Below, in pieces: positions 48,878-58,177 of a stretch of 64,000 bases of DNA. The position numbers and the translations under genes are program-made. How positions within the stretch are numbered: the stretch's first letter is position 1; each line of letters begins with the position of its first letter. The stretch comes from Candidatus Paraluminiphilus aquimaris (lineage in GTDB: Bacteria > Pseudomonadota > Gammaproteobacteria > Pseudomonadales > Halieaceae). Under the pieces are notes generated by a model. That model had not been told where the DNA came from and did no database searches. It saw nothing but the letters and a program-made list of their open reading frames with translations. Location: contig NZ_CP036501.1 of NCBI RefSeq assembly GCF_026230195.1, positions 1,860,001 through 1,924,000 on the forward strand. Reading direction: 5' to 3'.

Positions 48878-49896
48878 GCAAAGTCCGAGAAGGTGTCCCA
48901 CTTCGTGAGCTCAATACGTTAAAGCTTGAGTCACAAGCGACGTACTTTTTATCTGCGTCCTCAATTGAAGAGGTTCGGCTAGGGGTCATGGAGGCAAAAA
49001 AACATGACCTTCACATTACTGCGCTGGGAGGTGGGAGCAACGTCATTTTGAGCCCTGTCATCGAGGGTCTGACCCTCCATCTCAATATAAAAGGGCGTGA
49101 AGTTGTCGAAGAAGGAACAGATCATATTGTGGTTCGCTTAGGTGCTGGAGAGTCTTGGCACGAATGCGTTCTATGGGCACACTCAAAAGGCTATTACGGA
49201 CTCGAGAATCTGGCACTGATACCCGGTAGTGTAGGTGCGGCCCCTGTGCAAAATATTGGCGCCTATGGCGTTGAGATTCAGGATTTAATAGCGGGCGTAG
49301 AGGTCGTTGATGGGCATTGTGGTGAAACGAAAACGCTGACGAAGGACGATTGTGCGTTTGGCTATCGCGACAGTGTTTTTAAGCGCGAAGTTGGTCGGCA
49401 TTGGCTGATCGTGAGTGTGGATGTCCGTCTCTCGAAGCAAGCCGTCTGTTGCATCGAATATCCGGGTTTACGCGATCATATGTCGGACGATCCTATGAGC
49501 CCTGAAAGCGTGCTCCAAGCTGTCATAGCCTTAAGAAAAGCGAAATTGCCAGATCCACTTGTTGACCCAAATGTTGGTAGCTTTTTTAAAAACCCTATAG
49601 TGAGTCAATCTTTCGCTAAACAGTTAAAGGCAACGTATCGTGACATGCCGCAATTCACAACGCATGACAACCAGACCAAACTGTCGGCTGCGTGGATGAT
49701 CGATTACCTAGGGTGGCGGGGTGTCGAGGAAAACGGGGTTATCGTGTCGGTTAATCACGCGCTGGTGTTGATCAATAAGTCAGCCCTCTATGCTCCGCAG
49801 ATAACCCAGTTTGCAGGCAAGATTTCGGCGTCTGTTAAGGCGACTTTTGATGTGACCCTCGAGGTGGAACCTCAACTGATTGGCTCGGGGTGCTAG
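48874..49896 (+). CDS. murB: UDP-N-acetylenolpyruvoylglucosamine reductase MurB
   Basis: The 340-residue FAD enzyme is of the E. coli type: LGGGSNVILS (FAD binding), LIPGSVGAAPVQNIGAYGVE, the YRDS motif, the Ser of NVGSFFKNP and a C-terminal Glu region LEVEP. It makes UDP-MurNAc with NADPH. It begins 4 bp inside kdsB. The ptpA gene found between kdsB and murB in Pseudomonas is missing. Confidence 0.96.
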   Translation: MSKVREGVPLRELNTLKLESQATYFLSASSIEEVRLGVMEAKKHDLHITALGGGSNVILSPVIEGLTLHLNIKGREVVEEGTDHIVVRLGAGESWHECVLWAHSKGYYGLENLALIPGSVGAAPVQNIGAYGVEIQDLIAGVEVVDGHCGETKTLTKDDCAFGYRDSVFKREVGRHWLIVSVDVRLSKQAVCCIEYPGLRDHMSDDPMSPESVLQAVIALRKAKLPDPLVDPNVGSFFKNPIVSQSFAKQLKATYRDMPQFTTHDNQTKLSAAWMIDYLGWRGVEENGVIVSVNHALVLINKSALYAPQITQFAGKISASVKATFDVTLEVEPQLIGSGC

Positions 49897-49898
49897 CT

Positions 49899-51731
49899 AT
49901 GGCAAGCGGCGTATTTGAGGCGGAGCCCTTTCTCAAGCAACTCACGACGCGTCCAGGCGTTTATCAAATGTACGATAGGTCCGGTGGGCTGCTTTACGTT
50001 GGCAAGGCGAAAAACCTTAAAAACCGTGTGACGAGCTATTTCCGCGCAAGTGGTCTGTCAGCGAAGACCATGGCCCTCGTGGCTAGAATTCAGGACATAC
50101 AGGTTACGGTCACAACAACGGAACGCGACGCGCTGCTCCTTGAGCACAATTTAATCAAGGAGTATCACCCGCCTTACAACATTTTACTTAAAGACGATAA
50201 GTCATACCCCTACATCTATCTTTCTTCTGAGGACAAATGGCCGAAACTCGGTTTTCACCGAGGACCGAAACGACGCAAGGGTGAGTACTTCGGTCCCTAC
50301 CCGAGTGCGGGTGCTGTTCGATCAACACTGCATCTGATGCAAAAAGTTTTCAAAGTTCGCCAATGCGAGGAATCGTATTTTCGTAACCGCTCTCGACCTT
50401 GCCTTCAGTACCAGATTGGTCGCTGCTCGGGTCCCTGTGTCGGTCTAGTCAGCGATGAGGACTATCAGAAGCAAGTTGAGAACTCCGCATTGTTCTTAAG
50501 CGGAAAGTCCCAGAAGGTAATGAAGCGCCTTGCTGATGATATGGAACGTGCCGCAGAGAAGCTTGAGTTTGAAAAAGCGGCTGAGTATCGCGATCAACTC
50601 CAGCGGTTACAGGATGTGCAGGCCAGTCAGGGAATAGAAGGCTCGCGCGGTGAGCTCGACCTGTTGGCGGTAAAGCAAGCCCATGGGCAAGCCTGTGTTC
50701 AAGTGCTGTTCGTTCGAGAGGGCCGAGTTCTTGGGTCTCGTACCTATTATCCGGCAACTCAGCTTGAGGAAGACGAAAGCTCGGTTCTCGATGCATTCAT
50801 TCCCCAGTTTTACCTGTCAGGTCGTCAAACAATTCCGCAGGAGATTGTTGTAAGTCACAAGCCCAACTTCGCAGATTTGTTAGCCGATACCCTCATGGAG
50901 CAGAGTAAACGGAAAGTGGTTTTAAAAACCTCGGTTCGTGATGCGCGAGCGCGTTGGCTGCAGCTGGCAAAACAGACAGCCGAGAGCAACCTAGATTCAT
51001 TTCTCAGCGGCAAGCAAACGATGGCGGGGCGCTTAGAGGCACTGCGTAGAGAACTGGATTTGGAAATGTCACCGACCCGTATGGAATGTTTCGATATCAG
51101 TCACAGTTCCGGCGAGGCAACAGTGGCTTCTTGCGTTGTTTTTGACAGTAACGGCGCGCGCAAGGCGGATTATCGGAAGTTTAACATTGACGGTATAACG
51201 GGTGGGGACGATTACGCTGCCATGCAGCAGGCGCTTGAGCGTCGTTACCGGCGCCTCTCAAAGGGTGAAGGCGTGCTACCCGACGTGTTGTTTATCGACG
51301 GCGGCAAGGGACAGGTCTCGCAGGCACAACAGGTTCTCGAGCAGTTTGAGTTGACGACTGTTAAAGTTGTGGGTGTCGCCAAGGGTACGACCCGAAAGGC
51401 AGGTTTTGAGACGCTTATTGATGGTGATACCGGGGCCGAGACACAATTGCGTGGCGATAACCCCGCATTACATTTGATCCAGCAGATTCGTGATGAGGCT
51501 CACCGCTTCGCGATCGGTGGACACAGGGGGCGGAGATCAAAAGCGCGCAAGCAGTCAACCCTAGAAGGTATATCGGGGGTGGGTGCTAAACGCCGACGGG
51601 ACTTGCTTCGTCACTTTGGCAGTATAAGAGGGGTGGAGAACGCATCCGTCGATGAGATTTGTAAAGTTGACGGGGTCAGTGCAACTCTCGCCCAGAGTAT
51701 TTATGATCACCTACACACTGTTGAACAGTAA
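49899..51731 (+). CDS. uvrC: excinuclease ABC subunit C
   Basis: The 610-residue nuclease has a GIY-YIG domain (GVYQMYDRSGGLLYVGKAKN, residues 20-40), a UvrB-binding UVR motif (about 200-235), an RNase H-like second nuclease (MECFDISHSSGEATVASCVV, about 390) and C-terminal HhH motifs. It makes both incisions in nucleotide excision repair. ATG at 49899 is preferred over a GTG nine bases upstream that overlaps murB. uvrC-pgsA-tRNA-Gly is a conserved gammaproteobacterial order. Confidence 0.96.
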   Translation: MASGVFEAEPFLKQLTTRPGVYQMYDRSGGLLYVGKAKNLKNRVTSYFRASGLSAKTMALVARIQDIQVTVTTTERDALLLEHNLIKEYHPPYNILLKDDKSYPYIYLSSEDKWPKLGFHRGPKRRKGEYFGPYPSAGAVRSTLHLMQKVFKVRQCEESYFRNRSRPCLQYQIGRCSGPCVGLVSDEDYQKQVENSALFLSGKSQKVMKRLADDMERAAEKLEFEKAAEYRDQLQRLQDVQASQGIEGSRGELDLLAVKQAHGQACVQVLFVREGRVLGSRTYYPATQLEEDESSVLDAFIPQFYLSGRQTIPQEIVVSHKPNFADLLADTLMEQSKRKVVLKTSVRDARARWLQLAKQTAESNLDSFLSGKQTMAGRLEALRRELDLEMSPTRMECFDISHSSGEATVASCVVFDSNGARKADYRKFNIDGITGGDDYAAMQQALERRYRRLSKGEGVLPDVLFIDGGKGQVSQAQQVLEQFELTTVKVVGVAKGTTRKAGFETLIDGDTGAETQLRGDNPALHLIQQIRDEAHRFAIGGHRGRRSKARKQSTLEGISGVGAKRRRDLLRHFGSIRGVENASVDEICKVDGVSATLAQSIYDHLHTVEQ

Positions 51732-51745
51732 TTTTTGGAGCCTAT

Positions 51746-52315
51746 GTGCGTTGGACGCTTCCTAACATTTTGACCTTATTGCGCGTTGGCTGCATTCCCT
51801 TTCTGGTGGTCGCCTTCTATTTAGCTGGGCCCTATGCAGGCTTCCTATCGGCACTTATTTTCCTTATTGCAGCGATTACGGACTGGCTTGATGGCTGGCT
51901 TGCCAGAACACTGAACCAGGAGAGTGAATTTGGGGCTTTTATGGACCCCGTGGCTGATAAGCTGATCGTGGCCACCGCGCTTGTCTTACTCGTGGCTCAT
52001 TACGATAATATTTGGATAACACTGGCTGCCATGGTCATTATCGGCCGAGAGATCCTGGTCAGTGCTCTGCGTGAGTGGATGGCTCGAAGCGGACGAAGTG
52101 AATCGGTAGCTGTGACCATCGTTGCAAAGTTCAAAACCACCCTCCAGATGACAGCGATTACCTTGTTGCTTTGGCGGGCCTTTAAACCCAATAACGATAT
52201 CTGGCTGATGGCAGGTTATGTCGCCATGGCAATTGCGGTTTTCTTGACGCTTTGGTCGATGTGGAACTATCTGCAAGTTATGTTGGGAAAGGCTACCGAC
52301 AACGAAACTGCTTGA
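51746..52315 (+). CDS. pgsA: phosphatidylglycerophosphate synthase
   Basis: The 189-residue membrane enzyme has the CDP-alcohol phosphotransferase motif DWLDGWLAR...GAFMDPVADK (about residues 45-70) and four to five helices. It makes PGP from CDP-diacylglycerol and glycerol-3-phosphate. The start is GTG at 51746 with a TTGGAG ribosome site; the ATG two bases earlier is out of frame. Confidence 0.95.
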   Translation: MRWTLPNILTLLRVGCIPFLVVAFYLAGPYAGFLSALIFLIAAITDWLDGWLARTLNQESEFGAFMDPVADKLIVATALVLLVAHYDNIWITLAAMVIIGREILVSALREWMARSGRSESVAVTIVAKFKTTLQMTAITLLLWRAFKPNNDIWLMAGYVAMAIAVFLTLWSMWNYLQVMLGKATDNETA

Positions 52316-52348
52316 CCGCTAAGTCCTAGCGAATACACTCGGTACTAT

Positions 52349-52424
52349 GCGGGAATAGCTCAGCTGGTAGAGCGCAACCTTGCCAAGGTTGAGGTCGCGA
52401 GTTCGAACCTCGTTTCCCGCTCCA
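52349..52424 (+). tRNA. tRNA-Gly (anticodon GCC)
   Basis: The sequence folds as a full cloverleaf: acceptor GCGGGAA/TTCCCGC, D arm GCTCAGCTGGTAGAGC, anticodon stem CAACC/GGTTG with loop TTGCCAA (anticodon GCC), T loop TTCGAAC and encoded CCA. It is 76 nt. Its place after pgsA is conserved. Confidence 0.96.
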
Positions 52425-52503
52425 ATTTGTCAACTTGAATTCTACTCGGCCGTCGTTGAGCACAACGGGGTCTGACAAATGCGAGACCTTCTGGCGACTT
52501 CCC

Positions 52504-53148
52504 GTGACACTTGAACTTTGGCTACTACTTATTATTACCTTGCTCGCGGGGGCCATGTCACCGGGTCCTAGCGTAGCGCTTGTCATGCGCACCACCATTG
52601 TCCACGGACGCAGAAGCGGCGTACTCGTTGCGCTTGCCCACGGTGTGGGAATAACCGTTTACGCCCTTGCTGTGGTCTTAGGTTTGGCCACCGCAATTCA
52701 GAGCTCTAGTTCCTTAAATATAGGCTTACGAATAGGTGGCGCGCTGTTTCTTTTTTACCTGGGTTATCGGATGTTATCTAGCGGGATTAAAACCGCGAAA
52801 AAGGGCGAGGATGTGGTCACAGAGGCGCCCGCAGAGCGCGATCATCAAAGCCTGACTCAATGGCAACATGTGCTCAATGGATTTTTCATCGTCTTTTTGA
52901 ATCCGAAAGTAGTGTTGTTTTTTGTGGCGATTTTCAGTCAGTTCTTAACGCCTAATCAATCGATAACAACCCAGTTAATGGCTGCGAGCATGGCAGGAGG
53001 TATCGATGCTGCGTGGTACGCGCTTGTGGCTTTTTGTGTCAGTAACCAACGCTTAGCCGGGGCTCTCAGCTCGGCATCTCCCATGATCGATGTCGCATTT
53101 GGAGCGTTGTTTATGGCGTTCGCAGGCTTTGTTTTGCTTAACTTCTAA
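52504..53148 (+). CDS. LysE family amino-acid exporter
   Basis: The 214-residue membrane protein has six helices and the LysE/RhtB signature AMSPGPSVALVMRTTIVHGRRSG near its N-terminus (in two parts, residues 16-38). The GTG at 52504 gives the usual length (about 205-215); an in-frame TTG at 52435 would add 23 polar residues and is less likely. It probably exports an amino acid or a homoserine lactone-type compound. The substrate cannot be set. Confidence 0.85.
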   Translation: MTLELWLLLIITLLAGAMSPGPSVALVMRTTIVHGRRSGVLVALAHGVGITVYALAVVLGLATAIQSSSSLNIGLRIGGALFLFYLGYRMLSSGIKTAKKGEDVVTEAPAERDHQSLTQWQHVLNGFFIVFLNPKVVLFFVAIFSQFLTPNQSITTQLMAASMAGGIDAAWYALVAFCVSNQRLAGALSSASPMIDVAFGALFMAFAGFVLLNF

Positions 53149-53159
53149 CGTCGTACGGC

Positions 53160-54524
53160 TTACTCGCTTATGGCCGACACCACTCTGGTGTGAAACTCAG
53201 TGATAGAAAAGGTCGACGGCGCCTGAATTGCCATGGCATTGGGTACCGAACCTAGCCAGTTCGAAGTCGCTACCGAGCCAGGTATGAGGAACATTTTTCG
53301 GTCGTCTGAATGGTTGAGATAGGACTTGTACAGGCTTGCACGAACAATGATCAGGTTGTTCTTGAAGTCCAGGACAACAAACTGCCCATCGAACCCAGAA
53401 GTGTGAATGACGCGATTGAGGCAATTGCCGTCAGCGTTTTGCTCTGCGCAGAAGCTCCAAAACTGTTTGTCGTAGAAGCTATCCATGGCGAGGATGTCAG
53501 AGACGTAGCCACTGTATTGAGTCCCGCTTTCAACCTCGATGCCACCTAACTGCATCAGGTAGCCGAATTTCGCAAAATCCTGTGCTGTGGCATCAAGGCA
53601 ACAATATGAGAGGTAGTTACCGTTTGCCTGACCGCTCTCAACGTTATCGCGCCACCAATAGGCGGTCATATTGATGGGCTCAAAGAGCTCAGCTTGGGCA
53701 AATAATCCCGGGTCTTGGCCTGTGGCTCGAAACAGGATTTCTCCCAGTACTTGAGTGTCGCAGTTTGAATAGAGGAACTCGCCTTCTGTGTAGATACCAT
53801 CAGCGTCCCAGGGGTAGGGAGCACCATCAACCGCAAGGCCTCGATTGATACAACCGGTCATTTGATCGGGGTAGAAAACAATATTCCCACCCGCCGCGGC
53901 ATCCCCCTGGTTAGTGCACTCGCCGAGCGCACCCGAGTCGAGTAAAAAGCAAACCGGGACCAGGCCTGAACGCATATCCAATAATTGCTCGATCGTAATA
54001 TTGATACGATCGTCCGCCTTCCACTCGGTAATGAAGTCAGATGCCAATTGGTTGGTAGAGGTTATAAATTCCTTTTCGATTGCCATACCGATCAACAGGC
54101 TTGTGAATGACTTAGCTGTAGACCACGAGGTCATGAGACTTGTGCTGTCACGCGCACCATAATTCTCCGTCCAAAACGCTGGATCTTACGCGCCTGGATC
54201 TGAGGCTAGTGAGACCAGCGTGTCGATTTCCCCATCCGCAATTCCGCGGTATTGTTCTTCAATGAGCTTGCCGTCTCGTATAACAATGGCTGCCTGGGTA
54301 AACGAACCGTCTTGCATCGCGTAGTTAAAAGCATCTGATAATGCGGCTGCGTTGAAGCCCGCGTCTGTGGGTGCTTGTGTCTCCCACGTTTCCGGATGCG
54401 GAGATACAAAACCTGGGGGCGGCGTTATTGCCGCTTGAGACGATGGCGAGCTACCACCACCACCGCCACCGCAAGCCTGGACAGCAAGCGCGATACAACA
54501 AACTAGGAAAGTCCGTTTCTTCAT
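53160..54524 (-). pseudogene. beta-lactamase-family serine hydrolase, interrupted by an in-frame stop
   Basis: One reading frame of 455 codons runs from 54524 to 53160 but has a TAA at 54186-54188, after codon 112. The first part has a lipoprotein signal (LAVQACGGGGGG) and the start of the fold (FTQAAIVIRDGKLIEEQYRG). The second has all catalytic motifs: SxxK in SWSTAKSF, the YxN motif in YSNCDT, and HTSG in place of KTG. Without the stop it would be a class C/esterase-type penicillin-binding-like hydrolase. Only one base change separates it from an intact gene, so it may be a recent pseudogene, a sequencing error, or a read-through case. Confidence 0.85.
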
Positions 54525-54542
54525 GTGGTAGCCGTAGAAAGC

Positions 54543-56168
54543 TTACTGATGGGCTTCAGCCGTCGCTTTTGCCCACTTGTAGTCGGCTTTGCCGTTGGGT
54601 GCCCTCTGTACAACTCCGACCAAAATGCATTGTTTGGGTGCTTTATAGCCGGCTAATTGAGTTTTGACATGCATCCGTAGACCTTCTTCGCCGATCGGTG
54701 CGGTGCCTGGCTTTTGTGAATAAACAGCAATAACACGGTTGCCCAAGCGCTCGTCGGGCAGCCCGACGACGAGGCAATCTTCCACGTCAGTGTGGCGCTT
54801 AATCGACTCCTCAACCTCTTCTGTGAAGACCTTTTCACCGCCTGTATTGATGCATTGAGAGCCGCGGCCTAAGAGCGTAATGGAGCCGTCAGCCTCAACC
54901 GTTGCAAAGTCTCCGGGGAATGAATAGCGAACACCATTTACTTCCCGAAATGTGCGTGCCGACTTTTCTGGATCTTTGTAATAGCCTCGGGGAACAATGC
55001 CTGCGGTCGCCACCATACCCATTTCACCGGAACCAGGTGTCACCGGCTGATCATTCTCGTCGAAAACCTTGACGTATTCGGCGATGGTGAACTTTGCGGT
55101 TTTTGCTGCGTTTCCGCGTGTACTGATCGATCCGCCCATGGACCCTTCGGTGGAACCCATCAAGTCGTTCAGGACCATATCTTTATGTCGTAAAAGGCCT
55201 TGCTTAATCTCACTGGACCACATGACGCCTGATGACGCCATCTGGCCGAGTTTAGACAGATCATAAGGCTCGCCCGCTGTCTCAGCGGCGTCCAGCGCCC
55301 CCAAAATCGGCCGAGCGAAGGCATCGCCGACTATTGTAAGGTCGGTAATCTCGTTCTCTACAACACAGCGCAGAAGGGCATCTGGATCAAGCCTGGATGT
55401 ACGCTGCGTGACGACAGTACCGCCGCAGTTTAGGGCGATCATCGTGCCGATCCACATGCCAGTACCGTGCATTTGGGGGCATGCGGGCAAACTTCGATGA
55501 ACGGCCCCCATTTGTGTCAGCGTACGTGCCGCCTCCAAGGCTTCGTCGGTGGTAGTGGGAGGTGCCAAGCCACGCGAGGTGAAGCCACCAACCACAAGCC
55601 AGTGCGCGAGGGCGCCGTTGTCGTACATGACACCTTTGGGCATTCCGGTGGTGCCGCCCGTGTACAGCATGTAACGATCGCCATATTCACTCGGGCTAAA
55701 GGGCAATGGCGTGGCTTCAGCCAGCGATGCTTCGTAATCCAGAGCACCCTCAAGGAGCCCCACATCTGAATCGTCTTCGACCTGTATGTAGAGCTTGATT
55801 TTTGGCAGGCTTCCCCGGATTTCTTGGATACGTGGCGCGTAGCTAGCGTGATAGATAACAACCTCAGAGTCGCTGTTATCGAGCAGGTAAATTAACTCCT
55901 CGGCACGGTAGCGGTAGTTCACATTTACTGGGCAAACGGACTGTTTAAAGCAGCCGAAGTGCGCCTCGGTGTATTCGTTACAGTTGAGCATATATAAGCC
56001 CACTGAAGCGCCATTGGTAACGCCGTGTGCGGCAAAAAGCCCGGCAAGCCGAGCGGCTCTATCGTTGAATTGGGACCATGTGACGGTCTTTCCTTCACAG
56101 ATCAGCGCGGGGCGATCCGGAAACTCCTCAGAAAGTGCCGTCCAAACGTTATTGAAATGAAAATCCAT
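54543..56168 (-). CDS. acyl-CoA synthetase (AMP-binding, FadD family)
   Basis: The 541-residue adenylate-forming enzyme has the P-loop-like motif YTGGTTGMPKGV (about residue 170), the A5-type motif GSTEG near residue 340, GDFATVEADGSITLLGRGS (about 430) and the C-terminal lysine in PNGKADYKW (about 530). It activates a fatty or other carboxylic acid to its CoA thioester. The acid is unknown. It ends 18 bp before the broken hydrolase gene on the same strand. Confidence 0.92.
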   Translation of the reverse strand: MDFHFNNVWTALSEEFPDRPALICEGKTVTWSQFNDRAARLAGLFAAHGVTNGASVGLYMLNCNEYTEAHFGCFKQSVCPVNVNYRYRAEELIYLLDNSDSEVVIYHASYAPRIQEIRGSLPKIKLYIQVEDDSDVGLLEGALDYEASLAEATPLPFSPSEYGDRYMLYTGGTTGMPKGVMYDNGALAHWLVVGGFTSRGLAPPTTTDEALEAARTLTQMGAVHRSLPACPQMHGTGMWIGTMIALNCGGTVVTQRTSRLDPDALLRCVVENEITDLTIVGDAFARPILGALDAAETAGEPYDLSKLGQMASSGVMWSSEIKQGLLRHKDMVLNDLMGSTEGSMGGSISTRGNAAKTAKFTIAEYVKVFDENDQPVTPGSGEMGMVATAGIVPRGYYKDPEKSARTFREVNGVRYSFPGDFATVEADGSITLLGRGSQCINTGGEKVFTEEVEESIKRHTDVEDCLVVGLPDERLGNRVIAVYSQKPGTAPIGEEGLRMHVKTQLAGYKAPKQCILVGVVQRAPNGKADYKWAKATAEAHQ

Positions 56169-56299
56169 TGCTTGCTCCGCTGACTTTATGTTTTTTTTAC
56201 AGCGCGGCGCAGATCATGAATCAAACGCCGATCCATGAGGAAGAGACTCTCATGAGCAGGCGAAAATTTCTAGCCCGCGATTGGGGCGGGCGGGCGAGT

Positions 56300-58039
56300 T
56301 CAGGCGGAGTGGGAGTCCACAACTCGCACGATACCGAGGTTTGTACCCTTCACCCGAATTTTCTTAAGGTGTTTTAGGATGGGCTTGGGCATCCCCTCGG
56401 GCAAGTCGATTGTTGCGTAGTGTTCGAAAATATTAATGCTGCCGATAAACTGTCCTTCGATTCCCGCCTCGTTTGCAATGGCACCAACAATTTCGCGCGC
56501 TTTCACGCCTTGTTTGTTACCCACGGCTAACCAAAACCGCTCCATAAGTACATCGGGGTGCTCGTCTAGCGGTCGCGCTCTTCCGAGTTCCTTTACCGTA
56601 TAGGTAAGTGGAACAACACGCTCTTTACCGTGCTTGTCCTTGATCGGGCTTGGCTCTCTTGAATTACCACGAGACGGCCGATTGTCTTGGTCATCGCTGA
56701 CCTTCTTCGGGCGTCTTGATTCCTTCGCGGGTTCGGCTCCGTCGATCACAAGGCCAGCGAGGGCCATGGCGATATCCTGATGAGTATGGCCTTCATTAAT
56801 GAGTTGCTCGATTGCCTCGCCAGCACGCGGATGGACGGGGTTCGTCATGGCTGTACGCAACTGGTCGATCAATCGCTCGCGCGCTTTCGCATCGATATCA
56901 GCAAAGCTTGGAAGCTCGATGGACTGGATTTTTTGCCTTGTAACGCGCTCAATATTTTGGAGCATACGACGCTCTCTTGGTGCGACAAACAAGATGGCTT
57001 TTCCGGCGCGACCCGCGCGGCCTGTTCGGCCGATTCGGTGCACATACGATTCTCTGTCGAAAGGGATATCGTAGTTGATAACGTGCGTTATTCGCTCAAC
57101 GTCCAATCCACGTGCCGCGACATCGGTCGCCACGATGACATCGAGTCGACCATCTTTCAGCTGTTCTACGGTTTTGATTCGGGTTTTTTGATCGATATCA
57201 CCGTTCAGTGGTGAGGCACTGAAGCCACGCTGCCTTAACTGATCGGCGATAGCGGACGTTGATTCTCGTGTACGCACGAAAACAATGACGCCTTGTGTGT
57301 CTTCCACACTGAGAAAACGTCCGAGGGCATCGAGTTTGTTGGTGCCTTTTACAAGCCAGTAGCATTGCTCAATATTGGTATTGGTCGTTGCCTGAGAGGT
57401 AATAGAAACCTCGACTGGGGCCTGCAGGTGCTCGCTTGCGATCTCGCGAATCCGCTGCGGCATGGTGGCTGAGAAAAGAGCAACGCGTCGACCAGTCGGC
57501 GTCTGAGAAAGAATTTTATCGACATCGTCGATGAAACCCATCCTGAGCATCTCATCGGCTTCATCGAGCACGACAGTCTTGATCCTGCTGAAATCAGCCG
57601 TTCTGCGATTGAGGTGATCGAGAAGCCTTCCCGGTGTTGCAACGATGACATGAACCCCGTCTTTAAGTTGGCGCAATTGCTGGCGCATATCGTTGCCCCC
57701 GCAAAGTGCGACGACCTTGCAGCCCTTAGACCGTTTTGCGTAGCTCCTGAAGGCATCAGCGACTTGCATTGACAGCTCGCGAGTAGGGCATAGCACTAAT
57801 ATTTGCGGTGTCGCTGTATCAAAGTCCAAGCTTGCCAAAGAGGGAAGCGCGAAGGCAGCTGTTTTGCCCGTCCCCGTTTGTGCAATACCCACGACATCTT
57901 GTCCGCTCAGCATCGCTGGAATCGTCTCAGCTTGAATAGGGGTAGCGGCTTCGTATCCCAATTCTTTGAGTGAATTGAGTAAAAAAGTCGGTAGCCCAAG
58001 GCTACTAAAAGCCGTGGGGGAAGGCGCAGATTCGGTCAT
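56300..58039 (-). CDS. deaD: DEAD-box RNA helicase DeaD/CsdA
   Basis: The 579-residue helicase has the Q motif (FSSLGLP..TPIQAETIP), motif I AQTGTGKTAA, motif II VLDEADEMLRMGF, motif III SAT and motif VI HRIGRTGRAGRAG. It then has a dimerisation-like region, a charged linker (about 435-485) and a DbpA-type RNA-binding domain at the C-terminus. It unwinds RNA in ribosome assembly and cold adaptation. The flanking 131 bp to the acyl-CoA synthetase hold no gene; a GC-rich inverted repeat near 56274 might end the transcript. Confidence 0.94.
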   Translation of the reverse strand: MTESAPSPTAFSSLGLPTFLLNSLKELGYEAATPIQAETIPAMLSGQDVVGIAQTGTGKTAAFALPSLASLDFDTATPQILVLCPTRELSMQVADAFRSYAKRSKGCKVVALCGGNDMRQQLRQLKDGVHVIVATPGRLLDHLNRRTADFSRIKTVVLDEADEMLRMGFIDDVDKILSQTPTGRRVALFSATMPQRIREIASEHLQAPVEVSITSQATTNTNIEQCYWLVKGTNKLDALGRFLSVEDTQGVIVFVRTRESTSAIADQLRQRGFSASPLNGDIDQKTRIKTVEQLKDGRLDVIVATDVAARGLDVERITHVINYDIPFDRESYVHRIGRTGRAGRAGKAILFVAPRERRMLQNIERVTRQKIQSIELPSFADIDAKARERLIDQLRTAMTNPVHPRAGEAIEQLINEGHTHQDIAMALAGLVIDGAEPAKESRRPKKVSDDQDNRPSRGNSREPSPIKDKHGKERVVPLTYTVKELGRARPLDEHPDVLMERFWLAVGNKQGVKAREIVGAIANEAGIEGQFIGSINIFEHYATIDLPEGMPKPILKHLKKIRVKGTNLGIVRVVDSHSA

Positions 58040-58177
58040 GGGTAATATACGGGCTGGGAAAGCGCGCAGACTACGCTCAGTTGTATAACTGAGAAAGGTA
58101 AATCCTGCCTATATTTAGATTTAAGTCTCACGAGACTCTGTTGTGAAGTAATCAAAAGCGCGCAGGAGCCAGCTATC

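Noticed and set aside
52326-52598. 90-codon minus-strand frame at tRNA-Gly
   Set aside because: It spans the tRNA and the LysE start on the opposite strand; translation shows the typical antisense-tRNA peptide.
56168-56377. 69-codon plus-strand frame between acyl-CoA synthetase and deaD
   Set aside because: Its second half is antisense to the deaD C-terminus and no family features are visible.
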